Counted from the stretch's first letter, positions 31,181 through 42,951 are shown. The stretch is 64,000 bases of DNA from Devosia sp. SD17-2 (GCF_029201565.1 NZ_CP104002.1:2249001-2313000), one strand, 5' to 3'. Notes: generated by a model from the letters alone, not told the origin. Translations and numbers: made by a program.

Positions 31181-32212
31181 ATGGCTTATGCAGTCTCTTT
31201 TTCCGGCCCCGGCTTCAGCGCGGATCTCGCCGGTCTGTTTACTCACCAGCTGCGGGCGAGTGCCCTCAAGCCGGGTGAAACCTGCCTCTGTATTACCGAC
31301 ACCGCCTGGGATCCCGCTTACGGCGCGGCTTGCATGGCAGCGGCCCGGGGGCTCGGCGCAGAGGCCTTTCTCACGACTTTCCCCTGGAACGAGGAGGCGT
31401 CTCCAAAGGCGCTGTCGGCCCTGTGCGGCGTCGCTGACCTCATCGTCTACATGACTTCACAGCGGCTTCATTATCGCCAGGAAATCGCGGAAGCGCTGGA
31501 TAGAGGCGCGCGGGTTTTGTGCTGCATGGAGGAGCCGCATGTGCTGCACCGCATGCGCGCCGACCCGGAGGTGCGTCGGCGGGCTCTGGCCGGTGCCAAA
31601 TTGCTCGATAGCGCGCGACAGATCCGGATCACTTCTGCCGCGGGAACGGATCTTGTCATGGACAAGAGCGGGCGCGGCGCGCTGGCCAATTATGGCGTGG
31701 CGGATACGCCGGGACATCTCGACTTCTGGGGGCTGGGGGCAGTCCAGTCGGCACAGCGCGAAGACTCGACCAATGGCCGGTTGGTGCTCGATGTCGGCGA
31801 TGCGTGTTTTCACATCGGGCGCTTTATCGAGCACCCGGTCGTGATGGACTTCGAGGACGGGCGGATGGTGTCCATCGAGGGTGGGCTGGATGCGCGGCTG
31901 ATCCAGGCTGAGCTGGAAGCGGCCGGAGACGACAGAGCGATGGTTGCTGGGCATATGGCCTGGGGTGTCGACCGGCGCGCCCGCTGGACACAGATGATCA
32001 CGCAGACGCCCAACACCGGCGGCGGCGGGGCGGACAGCGAGAGCACCTATGGCACAATCCAGATTGAGATCGGCAGCAATGACGATGTGGGCTTCAAGGG
32101 CAGCAATCGCAGCCGGGCCCATCTGGGGCTGTGCCTGCGAAACGCCAATTTGGCGCTGGATGGGGTTCCGATCATCCAGGGCGGCGCTTTTATACCGACG
32201 GAATTGATCTAG
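31181..32212 (+). CDS. NicX/peptidase M29-like protein
   Basis: A 343-residue protein related to 2,5-dihydroxypyridine 5,6-dioxygenase (NicX) and, more distantly, to M29 aminopeptidases. Matching parts are RVLCCMEEPHVLHRM followed by ALAGAKLLDSARQIRI, ANYGVADTPGHLDFW, RLVLDVGDACFHIGRFI, GHMAWGVDRRARWTQ and the ending HLGLCLRNANLALDGVPII. Metal-ligand candidates are His in GHMAW and HLGL and the Asp/Glu of the GGG-ADSEST stretch. Known members open a pyridine ring or cleave N-terminal residues; which applies here is open. ATG 31181 follows the isoaspartyl peptidase stop by 19 bases. A convergent terminator separates it from katE. Confidence 0.8.
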   Translation: MAYAVSFSGPGFSADLAGLFTHQLRASALKPGETCLCITDTAWDPAYGAACMAAARGLGAEAFLTTFPWNEEASPKALSALCGVADLIVYMTSQRLHYRQEIAEALDRGARVLCCMEEPHVLHRMRADPEVRRRALAGAKLLDSARQIRITSAAGTDLVMDKSGRGALANYGVADTPGHLDFWGLGAVQSAQREDSTNGRLVLDVGDACFHIGRFIEHPVVMDFEDGRMVSIEGGLDARLIQAELEAAGDDRAMVAGHMAWGVDRRARWTQMITQTPNTGGGGADSESTYGTIQIEIGSNDDVGFKGSNRSRAHLGLCLRNANLALDGVPIIQGGAFIPTELI

Positions 32213-32224
32213 CAGCGTTTGGTG

Positions 32225-32254
32225 GGCCGGGCAGGGTGCTCACCCCGTCCGGCC
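32225..32254. terminator. Terminator between the NicX-like gene and katE
   Basis: GGCCGG at 32225-32230 pairs with CCGGCC at 32249-32254; the stem continues inward with a one-base bulge to GGG/CCC, and AGCCTCTTTG follows. It lies in the 62-base gap between two convergent genes. Confidence 0.7.
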
Positions 32255-32274
32255 AGCCTCTTTGTCAGATAAGA

Positions 32275-34416
32275 TCAGGCGAGATCGCGAACCTTGGGTT
32301 CGCGGGCCCAATGCCTGACGGCGCCGACTTTCATGAAGTCCTCGATCGGAACGACGCCTTCGTCCTTCTCGACGTTGGCGGCCTCAAGGAGGGGCTTTGT
32401 GCCGTTGCAATGGGCGATGGTCTTGCAATGGCCGAAGGCATCCATGAACCACTGAATGGCAGCGCCGTCCTTGAGGAGCTTTTCGACGGCTTCTGGCATG
32501 AGGATCGAGGCGACAGCGTCAAAGATCACCGAAGGTGACCCCGCCAGCTGGCCGTCGGCCTTGAGCGTGCCACCCTTGACCGGGATGCCGCCGACCTTGG
32601 GCGCCACGAGGAATGCGGTGCCACCGGCCGCTTCGATCTCGCTCTTGAGCTTGTCGATACTGGCTTTGTCCGAGCCCTCGGCGAACAGAATGCCGATCTT
32701 GCGCCCTTTGAGGATCTTCTTGGCCTGCTTCTGGATGGAGAGTTTGTCGGACGGATCAAGGTCAATCGGCTCGCGGGCGGCCTTGGCTTTTTTGGGAAGA
32801 TCCATTGCCAATCCGGTGGCAACCCGTTGGGCGAGATCCTCGTCGATGTTGCGCAGCCGCGAGATGACCCGCAGACGGACATGCTCGAGGGTCACCTTGG
32901 ACAGCTCGAAGACAATGGCGCTTGCGATATGAGCCTGTTCGCTGGCGGTCTGGCTCTTGAAGAAGAGGCGGGCCTGGCTGAAGTGATCGGCAAACAGCTC
33001 CGCCCGCACGCGGACCTTTTCGGTCGGGTCGTTCCGCTCGGCGTTTTCACGGAAGGAGGTGAAGCCGGTGTCGAGGCTGGCACGCGGACCGGTGTCTTCA
33101 CCGGCTTCGAACAGGCTGTTCGGCTCGTAGTTTGCCCGACCCGTGGGAACAAGCGTCTGCACCATCCCGTCCCGCTGGAAATTATGGAACGGGCATTTTG
33201 GCGCATTGATCGGGATCTGATGGAAATTGGTCGTCCCAAGCCGCGACTTCTGGGTGTCGAGATAGGAGAAGAGGCGCCCCTGCAGCAGCGGATCGTTCGA
33301 GAAATCAATGCCGGGAATGATGTTGGTCGGCAGGAAGGCCACCTGTTCGGTTTCGGCAAAGAAATTGTCGACGTTGCGGTTGAGGGTCATGCGGCCGATG
33401 ATCTCGACCGGGATAAGCTCCTCGGGGATGAGCTTGGTGGCGTCGAGCACGTCATAGGGCAGGGAGGCGGCGAAGGCCTCGTCAAACACCTGCACGCCCA
33501 GTTCCCACTGGGGGAAGTCGCCCTTGTCGATGGCTTCGAAGAGATCGCGGCGATGGAAATCGGGATCTGCGCCGGCAATTTTCACCGCCTCGTCCCAGGT
33601 TGTCGACTCGATGCCTAGGACGGGCTTCCAGTGGAATTTCACGAACTTGCCTTCACCCTTCGCATTGACGAAGTGGAAGGTGTGAACTCCAAAGCCCTCG
33701 ATCATGCGAAATGAGCGCGGGATGGCACGATCCGACATGGCCCACATGATCATGTGCATTGTCTCGGGCATCAGGCCGACAAAATCCCAGAACGTGTCGT
33801 GGGCAGATGCGGCTTGCGGATAACCGCGATCGGCCTCCATCTTGACGCTGTGCACGAGGTCCGGAAACTTCATCGCATCCTGGATAAAGAACACCGGGAT
33901 GTTGTTGCCAACAAGATCCCAGTTGCCGTCCTCGGTGTAAAATTTGGTGGCAAAGCCGCGCACGTCACGGGGTGTGTCCACCGAACCGGCACCCCCGGCA
34001 ACGGTCGAAAAGCGGACGAAGACGGGACAATTATTGCCTTCCTTCTGGAAGATCGTCGCCTTGGTCAGCTCCGGGATAGCCTTGGTGCATTCGAAGACGC
34101 CGTGAGCGCCTGAGCCGCGGGCGTGCACGATCCGTTCGGGAATGCGCTCGTGGTCGAAGTGGAAAATCTTTTCGCGCAGCACGAAATCTTCAAGCAGGGC
34201 CGGGCCGCGCTCGCCGGCTTTGAGGCTGTTTTGGTTATCCGATATGCGGTGGCCGAAATTATCGGTCAGATAGGCCGACGCGTCCGCATCGCCCGGAGCC
34301 TGCTGCTGCAGTTCACCGGCATTGCCGAGTTTGGGATCCGGCGGGTTCTGCCCGCTTCCGGGGGTATGGTGATGAAGGGCGTTATTCGTCGACGGTGACT
34401 TTGTCACGTCTGCCAT
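32275..34416 (-). CDS. katE: Large-subunit catalase HPII
   Basis: Breaks down hydrogen peroxide to water and oxygen with haem. The 713-residue length and a C-terminal DJ-1/class I amidotransferase-like domain (from about residue 560, [15 protein letters not shown] onward) mark it as a clade II large catalase. The active site His/Val region is [20 protein letters not shown] (first part) with the distal Asn further on, and the proximal Tyr motif [14 protein letters not shown]. The start has GGAG 6 bases upstream. An EcfG-type promoter motif 63-88 bases before the start codon points to general stress control. Confidence 0.96.
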   Translation of the reverse strand: MADVTKSPSTNNALHHHTPGSGQNPPDPKLGNAGELQQQAPGDADASAYLTDNFGHRISDNQNSLKAGERGPALLEDFVLREKIFHFDHERIPERIVHARGSGAHGVFECTKAIPELTKATIFQKEGNNCPVFVRFSTVAGGAGSVDTPRDVRGFATKFYTEDGNWDLVGNNIPVFFIQDAMKFPDLVHSVKMEADRGYPQAASAHDTFWDFVGLMPETMHMIMWAMSDRAIPRSFRMIEGFGVHTFHFVNAKGEGKFVKFHWKPVLGIESTTWDEAVKIAGADPDFHRRDLFEAIDKGDFPQWELGVQVFDEAFAASLPYDVLDATKLIPEELIPVEIIGRMTLNRNVDNFFAETEQVAFLPTNIIPGIDFSNDPLLQGRLFSYLDTQKSRLGTTNFHQIPINAPKCPFHNFQRDGMVQTLVPTGRANYEPNSLFEAGEDTGPRASLDTGFTSFRENAERNDPTEKVRVRAELFADHFSQARLFFKSQTASEQAHIASAIVFELSKVTLEHVRLRVISRLRNIDEDLAQRVATGLAMDLPKKAKAAREPIDLDPSDKLSIQKQAKKILKGRKIGILFAEGSDKASIDKLKSEIEAAGGTAFLVAPKVGGIPVKGGTLKADGQLAGSPSVIFDAVASILMPEAVEKLLKDGAAIQWFMDAFGHCKTIAHCNGTKPLLEAANVEKDEGVVPIEDFMKVGAVRHWAREPKVRDLA

Positions 34417-34478
34417 GGTTATCTCCGCAGGGACGCTTGCCGTTTGGTGTGCGAATGGGCTCGCAACCTTGCGCTCTC

Positions 34479-34504
34479 AACGCAGTAACGTGAGTTAGCG
34501 TTCC
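34479..34504 (-). promoter_or_regulatory. EcfG-type (general stress) promoter of katE
   Basis: Reading leftward, GGAAC (complement of 34500-34504) is followed after 17 bases by CGTT (complement of 34479-34482). GGAAC-N16/17-CGTT is the consensus for the alphaproteobacterial general stress sigma factor EcfG. The expected transcript would have about 55 bases before the katE start codon. Confidence 0.68.
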
Positions 34505-34726
34505 TAAGGCTCTATTCGAGTGTCCTGGCGCTATACCGATGATACTTGCCAAGGCGCGATGCATTTGTCAGACATATGGCATTAGGCGGATTTGAGGGGA
34601 AGTTGGATCCGTCTCCGCGCCGGGTGAGGGAGCCTGGTGCCAGTAGAGAGTGACCGTTTCAACGGGCATGGTCCCGCACTGAACGGCGCATGAGGGAACG
34701 TCCATCTTGCTCAAGGAGGGAGCTCT

Positions 34727-36331
34727 ATGAATGCACTTGTGAGACTGGCCGGCATCATGGTGGCTACAACGGCGCTGTCCGCGCCGGTGCTGGCGCAGAC
34801 GACCGTGGTGGCACCGAGCGGGAACAGCGCCGGCACCTACATGGACTATATGAAGACCGTCTATGATCGCGGCACCGGCTCGGAGCTGCTGCAGATCCCG
34901 ATCGCGACCTTCGACAAGGAATTCGAGCTGACGCCGATGGCGGCCGAAAGCTGGAGCCAGTCTGAAGATGGTCTCACCTGGACGTTCAATCTGCGTCCCG
35001 GTCTCGTCTGGTCCGATGGGGAACCGCTCACTGCGGAAGACTTTGTCTTCGCGCTGCAGCGTGCAGCCACCTCGGGCTATGACTTCGCCTGGTACTGGGA
35101 CTTTGCCGGCGGCATCAAGGGTTGGAAGGAAGTCACCGAAGGCACGGCCGAAGTGTCGACGCTTGGCCTCAAGGCTGTCGACGATCTGACCATCGAAGTC
35201 ACCACCGTCGCGCCAAAACCGTACCTGCCGTCGGTCACCAGCCTCTGGTACCCGGTGCCCAAGCACAAGGTCGACGAGCTCGGCGATGACTGGTCGCTCG
35301 ATGTCTCTACCATCGTCTCATCCGGTCCGTTCGAGATCGAGAGCTGGGAGAAATCCAACAATTCGGTGGTGCTGACCAAGTCCGATACTTATACGGGCCC
35401 ATGGTCTCCGATGATCGATCGACTTGAACTCGATCCGACGCTCAATGCCCCGGAAGTCGGGTTGCCGGCGTTCCTTGCTGGTGATGCGGACTATTCCTTC
35501 CTCAATACCGGGCAGGTTCCGGTTGCTACCCAGCGCTACCCCGATGGAATCCGCAAGAATGCTGTTTTTGCGACGTCCTATATTTCCTATGATCTGGATG
35601 CTGCCCCGTTCAACGACGTCAACGTGCGCCGGGCGTTCTACTATGCCGTCGATCGCGATGAGCTGACCTCGACCGTTCTCAAGGACATTGCCATTCCGGC
35701 AGGGTCGCTTCTGCCGCCCGGCTATCCTGGATATAATCCGGATATCGCCGCCGAGGCGGTGTTCGATCCCGAAAAGGCAAAGCAGTTCCTTGCAGAGGCC
35801 GGCTTCCCCAATGGGGAAGGTTTCCCCGAAGTCGAGATCTGGTATCGCGAAGAGGGTGGCTACAACGGCGCCATCGTTCCGGCCATGGCGCAATATCTGC
35901 AGGCCGAGTTCAAGGAAGCCCTTGGCATCTCGCTCAATATTCGTGCGCTTCCGGGTCCGGAGTGGATGGATGGGTTGCGCGGCAAGAAGAACAACATCTT
36001 CATCGCCCCATATGAATACGACTATCTCGATCCGTCGAATTTTTATGGCATTTTCTTCAACGGTGGCCGCCACGGCTATTTCGTTCCAGAATATGACGCG
36101 ATTGTAGCCAAGGCGGACTCCGAAAGCGATTGGGATACGCGCTACGGCCTCTATGCCGAAGCCGAGCAGCTGATGATCGACCAGGGGCTGATCGTTCCGC
36201 TCGTCCATCCGGTGACCATCGCCGTTGTTTCCGACCAGATGGGCGGTGATGGGGTCGCGCCAAACTCGCTGGGCTTCACCCAGCTGGACCGGCTCGGCCA
36301 CTACTTCTTCACCCACATCACCAAGCAGTAG
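34727..36331 (+). CDS. Oligopeptide-type ABC transporter substrate-binding protein
   Basis: A 534-residue periplasmic SBP_bac_5 (DppA/OppA class) protein with a signal peptide ending VLAQ (MNALVRLAGIMVATTALSAP). The family signature is seen in MAAESWSQSEDGLTWTFNLRPGLVWSDG. Later the hallmark YAVDRDEL and PAGSLLPPGYPGYNP appear. It has a very strong ribosome site (AGGAGGGAGCT). It is the first of six genes in one direction: binding protein, dual ATPase, two permeases, class V aminotransferase and GntR regulator. The ligand is probably a peptide or amino-acid conjugate, inferred from class and neighbours. The 310 bases upstream hold its promoter but no clear operator. Confidence 0.93.
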   Translation: MNALVRLAGIMVATTALSAPVLAQTTVVAPSGNSAGTYMDYMKTVYDRGTGSELLQIPIATFDKEFELTPMAAESWSQSEDGLTWTFNLRPGLVWSDGEPLTAEDFVFALQRAATSGYDFAWYWDFAGGIKGWKEVTEGTAEVSTLGLKAVDDLTIEVTTVAPKPYLPSVTSLWYPVPKHKVDELGDDWSLDVSTIVSSGPFEIESWEKSNNSVVLTKSDTYTGPWSPMIDRLELDPTLNAPEVGLPAFLAGDADYSFLNTGQVPVATQRYPDGIRKNAVFATSYISYDLDAAPFNDVNVRRAFYYAVDRDELTSTVLKDIAIPAGSLLPPGYPGYNPDIAAEAVFDPEKAKQFLAEAGFPNGEGFPEVEIWYREEGGYNGAIVPAMAQYLQAEFKEALGISLNIRALPGPEWMDGLRGKKNNIFIAPYEYDYLDPSNFYGIFFNGGRHGYFVPEYDAIVAKADSESDWDTRYGLYAEAEQLMIDQGLIVPLVHPVTIAVVSDQMGGDGVAPNSLGFTQLDRLGHYFFTHITKQ

Positions 36332-36396
36332 ACGCTTTTCGCATTGCGCGCTTCCCGGCTCCGGTCGGGAGGCGCCCCTCTGCCAAGGGTCCATCC

Positions 36397-38154
<1,758 letters not shown>

Positions 38155-38164
38155 GGAGATCGCG

Positions 38165-39094
38165 ATGTTTGCCCATATCATCCGTCGCGTTCTCTCGGTC
38201 GCCTTCACGTTCATCGTCGTGTCGGTCATCATCTTCCTGATGATGCATTCGGTTCCCGGTGGGCCGTTCGATGCCAATGACATGCCGGTTTCCGCCGCCG
38301 TGCGCGAAAAAATGATGGCGCAATGGGGTCTCGATCAGCCCCTCCATATCCAGTATTTCAACTACATGTGGGGTGTGCTGCATTTCGATTTCGGCGTGCC
38401 GTTCCAGAGCCCGGGCGAAACTGTGGTCCAGCTGATCTCGCGGGCCTGGATCCCGAGCCTTGTTCTGGGTGGGACCGGTGTCCTCATCGGCGCGCCATTG
38501 GGGATTCTGCTCGGCATGGCTGCCGCCCTCAACCGCAACACCTGGATCGACTATCTGGCTTCGACTGTGGCGACGCTGGGGCTCACCATTCCGGTTTTCG
38601 TAACCTCCATGTTGCTGATCCTGATCTTTGCGGTGTGGCTCAACTGGCTTCCAGCCAGCGGCTGGCCGCAACCCAATCGCTGGATCCTGCCGATTGCATG
38701 CTATGCGGCGATCCCTCTCGCCACCTACGCCCGCTACACGCGATCTGCCGTTCTCGACACGCTCAACCGGCCGTTCGTCAATGTGTTGCGCGCCAAGGGC
38801 CTCAGTGAGCGCCGGATTGTCTTCCAGCATGTCATGCGCAATTCGGCGATCCCGCTCGTGACCGTCTTCCTGCCCATGTTCATCGGCACAGCGACGGGGT
38901 CGATCTTTGTCGAAGCCATGTTCCGCGTACCGGGGCTCGGCGCCTACTTCGTCTCCTCCATCGAGGTGCGCGACTACACCTTGCAAATGGCGCTGATGCT
39001 GTTGATTACCTTCATGTATTGCCTCGCCTATCTCCTTTCCGACATCGCCTATGCGCTGCTCAATCCGCGCATCCGCCTGGGAGACAGCGAATGA
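38165..39094 (+). CDS. ABC transporter permease, DppB type
   Basis: A 309-residue inner-membrane protein with six helices. The first helix and the large periplasmic loop (SVPGGPFDANDM, QWGLDQPLHIQYF) are typical of DppB/OppB. The EAA loop that contacts the ATPase is seen around FVNVLRAKGLSERRIVFQHVMRNSAIPLVT. It overlaps the next permease gene by four bases, which suggests equal production of the two halves of the channel. Confidence 0.94.
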   Translation: MFAHIIRRVLSVAFTFIVVSVIIFLMMHSVPGGPFDANDMPVSAAVREKMMAQWGLDQPLHIQYFNYMWGVLHFDFGVPFQSPGETVVQLISRAWIPSLVLGGTGVLIGAPLGILLGMAAALNRNTWIDYLASTVATLGLTIPVFVTSMLLILIFAVWLNWLPASGWPQPNRWILPIACYAAIPLATYARYTRSAVLDTLNRPFVNVLRAKGLSERRIVFQHVMRNSAIPLVTVFLPMFIGTATGSIFVEAMFRVPGLGAYFVSSIEVRDYTLQMALMLLITFMYCLAYLLSDIAYALLNPRIRLGDSE

Positions 39095-39975
39095 CCATTT
39101 CGTCCTCAGCCGGCGTTCCCGCTCGACAGCGCAGTCCGCTCTGGTTCGCATGGCGCCGGTTCCTGTCCAACAAGGCGGCCGTTGCCGGTGGCGGCGTTCT
39201 CGGCATCCTGATCCTGATGGCGATCTTTGCGCCCCTGATCACTCCGGTTGATCCGGAGGCGCAGGGCTTTCTGACCCAGGCGCTTGCGTTTCCATCGGCA
39301 GAGCACTGGTTCGGCGTGGACAATCTCGGACGCGATTTCTATTCCCGCATTGTCTATGGCGCGCGCGTGTCGCTCACGATCGGGTTCACCGCGGCGCTGT
39401 TCAGCGTCCTCCTCGGCATCCCGCTGGGAGCGCTGGCGGGCTATTTCGGCGGTCGGACCGACTGGGTCGTCATGCGGATCATCGAGGTCTTTTCCGTCGT
39501 TCCCCCGCTGCTCGCGGCGCTTCTGCTCGGTGCGCTGACGCGGGGCGGCTTCGCTACCATCGTCTTCATCGCCGCGCTCTTCGGCTGGGTGCAGGTCTGT
39601 CTGCTGGTCCGCGCGCAGATCAAGGCCTCGCGCGAGAAGGAATTCGTTCGCGCGGCGCAGGCGCTCGGCGCGTCGCCCTGGTATATCATCCGTCGCCATC
39701 TCATTCCCAATTCGATCGGCCCGATCATCATTGGCTTCGTCCTCGCCATACCGCTGGCGATGATGCTGGAAGCCAGTCTCAGTTTTCTGGGTGTCGGCGT
39801 ACCGCCGCCCACCCCGACATGGGGGCAGATGATCAATGAGGGCATCGATTTCATGTTCTTCTACTGGCATATGGCAGTGTTTCCGACTGCCGCCCTTGCC
39901 ATCACCGTTCTCGCAACCTCGCTGTTTGGCGACGGCCTGCGCGATGCGCTTGACCCGACCCTGAAAGGCCGCTGA
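39091..39975 (+). CDS. ABC transporter permease, DppC type
   Basis: A 294-residue inner-membrane protein: N-terminal OppC_N segment with one helix (GGGVLGILILMAIFAP), then HWFGVDNLGRDFYSRIVYGAR, the DppC hallmark, five further helices and the EAA loop FVRAAQALGASPWYIIRRHLIPN. The ATG in the ATGA overlap with the previous gene is chosen over a longer in-frame start at 39019. The aminotransferase gene starts one base after its stop. Confidence 0.94.
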   Translation: MTISSSAGVPARQRSPLWFAWRRFLSNKAAVAGGGVLGILILMAIFAPLITPVDPEAQGFLTQALAFPSAEHWFGVDNLGRDFYSRIVYGARVSLTIGFTAALFSVLLGIPLGALAGYFGGRTDWVVMRIIEVFSVVPPLLAALLLGALTRGGFATIVFIAALFGWVQVCLLVRAQIKASREKEFVRAAQALGASPWYIIRRHLIPNSIGPIIIGFVLAIPLAMMLEASLSFLGVGVPPPTPTWGQMINEGIDFMFFYWHMAVFPTAALAITVLATSLFGDGLRDALDPTLKGR

Positions 39976-39976
39976 A

Positions 39977-41149
39977 GTGTCCGAAAATCTTGCCCGTCAG
40001 TTCCTCCTGCGTGAGGACGTGACATTTCTCAACCACGGGTCATTCGGCGCCTGTCCCCGGCCGGTTTTTGAAACCTATCAGGCCTTTCAGCTCGAGCTCG
40101 AGGGCGAGCCGGTCGAATTCCTCGGGCGCCGGCTCAACGAGATGATGCGGGTGCCGCGGGAGGCCGTCGCCGCCGAACTTGGATCGGCTCCAGCGAATCT
40201 GGCGGCGGTGATCAATGCCACGAGCGGTCTCAACATCGTGGCCCAATCGCTGCAGCTCCAGCCCGGCGACCAGATCCTGACCACGGATCACGAATATTCG
40301 GCGCTCGAAAAGACCTGGGCCTATGTTTGCCGGAAGACCGGCGCGGAGATCGTGGTGGTCAAGGTGCCGATGCCGTTCGTCTCGGAGGAAGCCTTCACCG
40401 AGGCGATCATCGCCGGCATGACCGATCGGACGCGGGTGCTGTTTCTCAGCCACATCACATCGCCGACGGCGCTGGTGTTTCCGATTGAGCGGTCGATAGT
40501 CGAGGCACGGAAGCGGGGCATATGGTCGGTCATCGATGGGGCGCATACGCCAGGTCACATTCCGCTGTCTCTCGATGCCCTCGGCGCCGATTTTTATGCG
40601 GGCAATTGCCACAAATGGATGATGTCGCCCAAGGGTTCGGCCTTTCTCCATGCGCGGCCGGAAGCGCAGGGACTGCTCGATCCGCTGGTCATCAGCCATG
40701 GTTGGACCGCGGATAGCAAAGAACCCGGCGCGCTCGGCGCATTTGGCAATTCTCCATTCATTGATGGGATCGAGATGCAGGGAACGCGCGACCCCTCCGC
40801 ATGGCTCGCCGTGCCGTCGGCCATTGCGTTTCGCAGGGAGAATGACTGGACATCAATTGCGGATCATTGCCGGCTTCTGGCTCAGGATACAGCGCGCGAG
40901 CTCGCTGCACTGACGGGTCTTGCGCCGCTCAGCAGTCCGGAGTTTTCGGCGCCACAAATGGTGGCCATGCCTATTCCCGAGTGCGATACGGCCGAAATTC
41001 ACAAGCAGCTTTTCGAGCGCTACCGCATCGAGATGCCGGTGTTCAAATGGCAGGACCACTGCATCGCCCGACTCTCCGTCCAAGGGTATAATTCGCGTCC
41101 TCAGATGGACAGGTTGATCGCTGCCTTGTCCGATCTGCTCGGGCTCTAG
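39977..41149 (+). CDS. Class V aminotransferase, isopenicillin-N epimerase-like
   Basis: A 390-residue PLP enzyme. NHGSFGACPRPV at the start is the usual substrate-side loop of isopenicillin-N epimerase-like proteins. PLP contacts include NATSGLNIVAQSL, DHEYSALEKTW, the Asp of VIDGAHTPGHI and the Schiff-base lysine in GNCHKWMMSPKGSAFL. Members act as cysteine desulphurases, epimerases or lyases on amino-acid derivatives. It starts at GTG 39977, one base after the permease stop, so it should process what the transporter brings in. That coupling is inferred from the operon. Confidence 0.9.
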   Translation: MSENLARQFLLREDVTFLNHGSFGACPRPVFETYQAFQLELEGEPVEFLGRRLNEMMRVPREAVAAELGSAPANLAAVINATSGLNIVAQSLQLQPGDQILTTDHEYSALEKTWAYVCRKTGAEIVVVKVPMPFVSEEAFTEAIIAGMTDRTRVLFLSHITSPTALVFPIERSIVEARKRGIWSVIDGAHTPGHIPLSLDALGADFYAGNCHKWMMSPKGSAFLHARPEAQGLLDPLVISHGWTADSKEPGALGAFGNSPFIDGIEMQGTRDPSAWLAVPSAIAFRRENDWTSIADHCRLLAQDTARELAALTGLAPLSSPEFSAPQMVAMPIPECDTAEIHKQLFERYRIEMPVFKWQDHCIARLSVQGYNSRPQMDRLIAALSDLLGL

Positions 41150-41239
41150 AGCGCCGCGGTCGGGGACTGGCGGGGCCGGGCTGACAAAGGGCGCAAACTG
41201 TGGTGAAAGGGGCCCGCGCCGATGTGAAGGAATAACGCC

Positions 41240-41965
41240 GTGAGCCAGGCTCCCCTGGATTATCTCGAGCCGCTGGAGACACGTACGCGGGGCACCGCTG
41301 TCCTCGACGCGCTTGCCGATATGGTCGAGCGCTCCGGTCTCGGAATCGGCGATCGCCTGCCGCCGGAAGTGTCGCTGGCGGCGTCACTCGGTGTTGGTCG
41401 TTCGACGATCCGGGAGGCGCTCAATCGCTGGGAGGGGCTCGGCATCATTCGTCGCCGCCGGGGCGATGGCACCTATCTCACGGCCCGGGTGCAGACCTCG
41501 CGTGGTCTCGTGCCCACCATGGTCCGGCTCGAAGGCGAGGCTTTGCTGCGCCTCCTCGAAATTCGACGGACTCTCGAAAACGACGTGGTGCGAAAGGCGA
41601 CGATCAAGGCGACGCGAACCCAGCGCGCGGAAATTTCCCGTCTTTGCGAATTGCTCCTCGAGGACGTCGAGGCCGGTCGCCCCTGGCGCAAGGCGGATCA
41701 TGCGTTCCATGGGGCCATTTATGACGCCTCAGGCAATCCGATGTATGGCCAGTTGCTGGTCAATCTCGACCATGCGCTTGAGCGCGGCGGGACTTCGCCC
41801 TTTTCCGCTGATGCCTTTGGTCTCGAGTCCTTTCCGATCCATCGGGATCTTGCCGACGCCATCGTCGCAGAAAGTCCCGATGGAGCAGTGGATGCCATCG
41901 GTCGGATCATCGATGTCGTCGAACGGGAGGTGCAGGCTATCATCGATGGCGACAGACGCGGCTAG
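41240..41965 (+). CDS. GntR/FadR-type transcriptional regulator
   Basis: A 241-residue regulator with an N-terminal winged helix (IGDRLPPEVSLAASLGVGRSTIREALNRWEGLGIIRRRRGDGTYL) described by its core LPPEVSLAASLGVGRST, and a C-terminal all-helical FCD ligand domain (metal ligands likely in DHAFHGAIYD and the later HRDLADAI). The start is GTG 41240 with AAGGA upstream. It is separated from the aminotransferase by 90 bases and is probably the regulator of the 34.7-41.1 kb importer operon. Its operator was not identified. Confidence 0.9.
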   Translation: MSQAPLDYLEPLETRTRGTAVLDALADMVERSGLGIGDRLPPEVSLAASLGVGRSTIREALNRWEGLGIIRRRRGDGTYLTARVQTSRGLVPTMVRLEGEALLRLLEIRRTLENDVVRKATIKATRTQRAEISRLCELLLEDVEAGRPWRKADHAFHGAIYDASGNPMYGQLLVNLDHALERGGTSPFSADAFGLESFPIHRDLADAIVAESPDGAVDAIGRIIDVVEREVQAIIDGDRRG

Positions 41966-42144
41966 AGCCCGCAGTTTTCGGGGGGTCGTCCTCACTAGCC
42001 GGCTCTGATGTTCTGGCTGACGTGGTCGACGCCACCCTGGCCGACAACAGACTGGCGGCAGGCCGGCACCGGAACATGACAATCTATATGTCTGTGGCGT
42101 CCCACCAACTGGGTAGTCCCGTGGGCCCAGGTGTGCGGATCTGG
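41966..42144. other. Intergenic gap between convergent regulator genes
   Basis: About 180 bases between two convergent regulator genes. I see no gene, RNA or clear terminator here. Confidence 0.5.
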
Positions 42145-42951
42145 TCAGCTGACGCGGCGCTTTCGGGGGCTGGGTGGTGCCTCGTCGGTGAGGAAGCGGT
42201 CCATCAGCCTGGCCTGTAGGCCGAGCATGTGTTGTTCGGCTTCGCGCATGTGCTCGGCGAGAATATCGGCGGCGGCGCTCGCGTCACGGCGGCGCATGGC
42301 GGCAATGAGGTCGCGCTGGTGGCGGATTCCGCTGGCGCGCGACACTGGTTCGGGCTGAACATAGATGTCCTGCGCGACCGTGAGGTCCTTGAGGAGGCGC
42401 TGCAGGAACCGACAGGTGAAGGCGAGGATCGGATTGTCGGAGTATTCGGCGACCACGCCGTGGAAATCGAGTTCGGCCATGCGCTGTGTCCAGCGCTCGG
42501 CCTGGTCGGCGGGCTCGTGATCATAAATGGTGATGATTGCCTCAAGGCGCTTGAGGCCGGCCTCGTCGATATTCGGTGTGGCGCTTGCGGCCAGCTGCGG
42601 CTCGAGCACTTTGCGCATCTCGTAGATATGGGCAATCGAGAGATTCTTGGCGAAGAGAAAGTTCGAAAGGAGGCTCATTGCCCGGCCTTCGGACATGCGC
42701 TCGATAAAGGCGCCGCCGCCGGGGCCGGTGCGGACAGAGATGAGCCCCTGTACCTCGAGCGCCTTCAGGGCTTCGCGGACGGTGCCTTTGCTGGCGCTGA
42801 ACTGGGCCATGAGATCGGGTTCTTGCGGAAGTCGGTCACCGGGGCCGAGGCCGTGCTCGACGATCATGCGTTTGATCGCGTCGACGATCTCGTCAGTCCG
42901 CTTGCGCCGGGGCTTGATGGCGAAGGAAGCGGTATCTTCGGCTTTGCTCAT
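42145..42951 (-). CDS. FadR-type GntR regulator (FCD domain)
   Basis: A 268-residue regulator. The winged helix-turn-helix has LGPGDRLPQEPDLMAQF, then SASKGTVREALKALEVQGL and the wing RTGPGGGAFIE. The C-terminal FCD domain has the metal-ligand pattern ELDFHGVVAEYSDN and later HQRDLIAAM and AEHMREAEQH. It is the last gene of the 42.1-48.2 kb importer operon, overlapping the upstream ATPase gene by four bases, so it is made together with the transporter. The two AT-rich palindromes at 48276-48322 are its likely operators. Confidence 0.92.
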   Translation of the reverse strand: MSKAEDTASFAIKPRRKRTDEIVDAIKRMIVEHGLGPGDRLPQEPDLMAQFSASKGTVREALKALEVQGLISVRTGPGGGAFIERMSEGRAMSLLSNFLFAKNLSIAHIYEMRKVLEPQLAASATPNIDEAGLKRLEAIITIYDHEPADQAERWTQRMAELDFHGVVAEYSDNPILAFTCRFLQRLLKDLTVAQDIYVQPEPVSRASGIRHQRDLIAAMRRRDASAAADILAEHMREAEQHMLGLQARLMDRFLTDEAPPSPRKRRVS

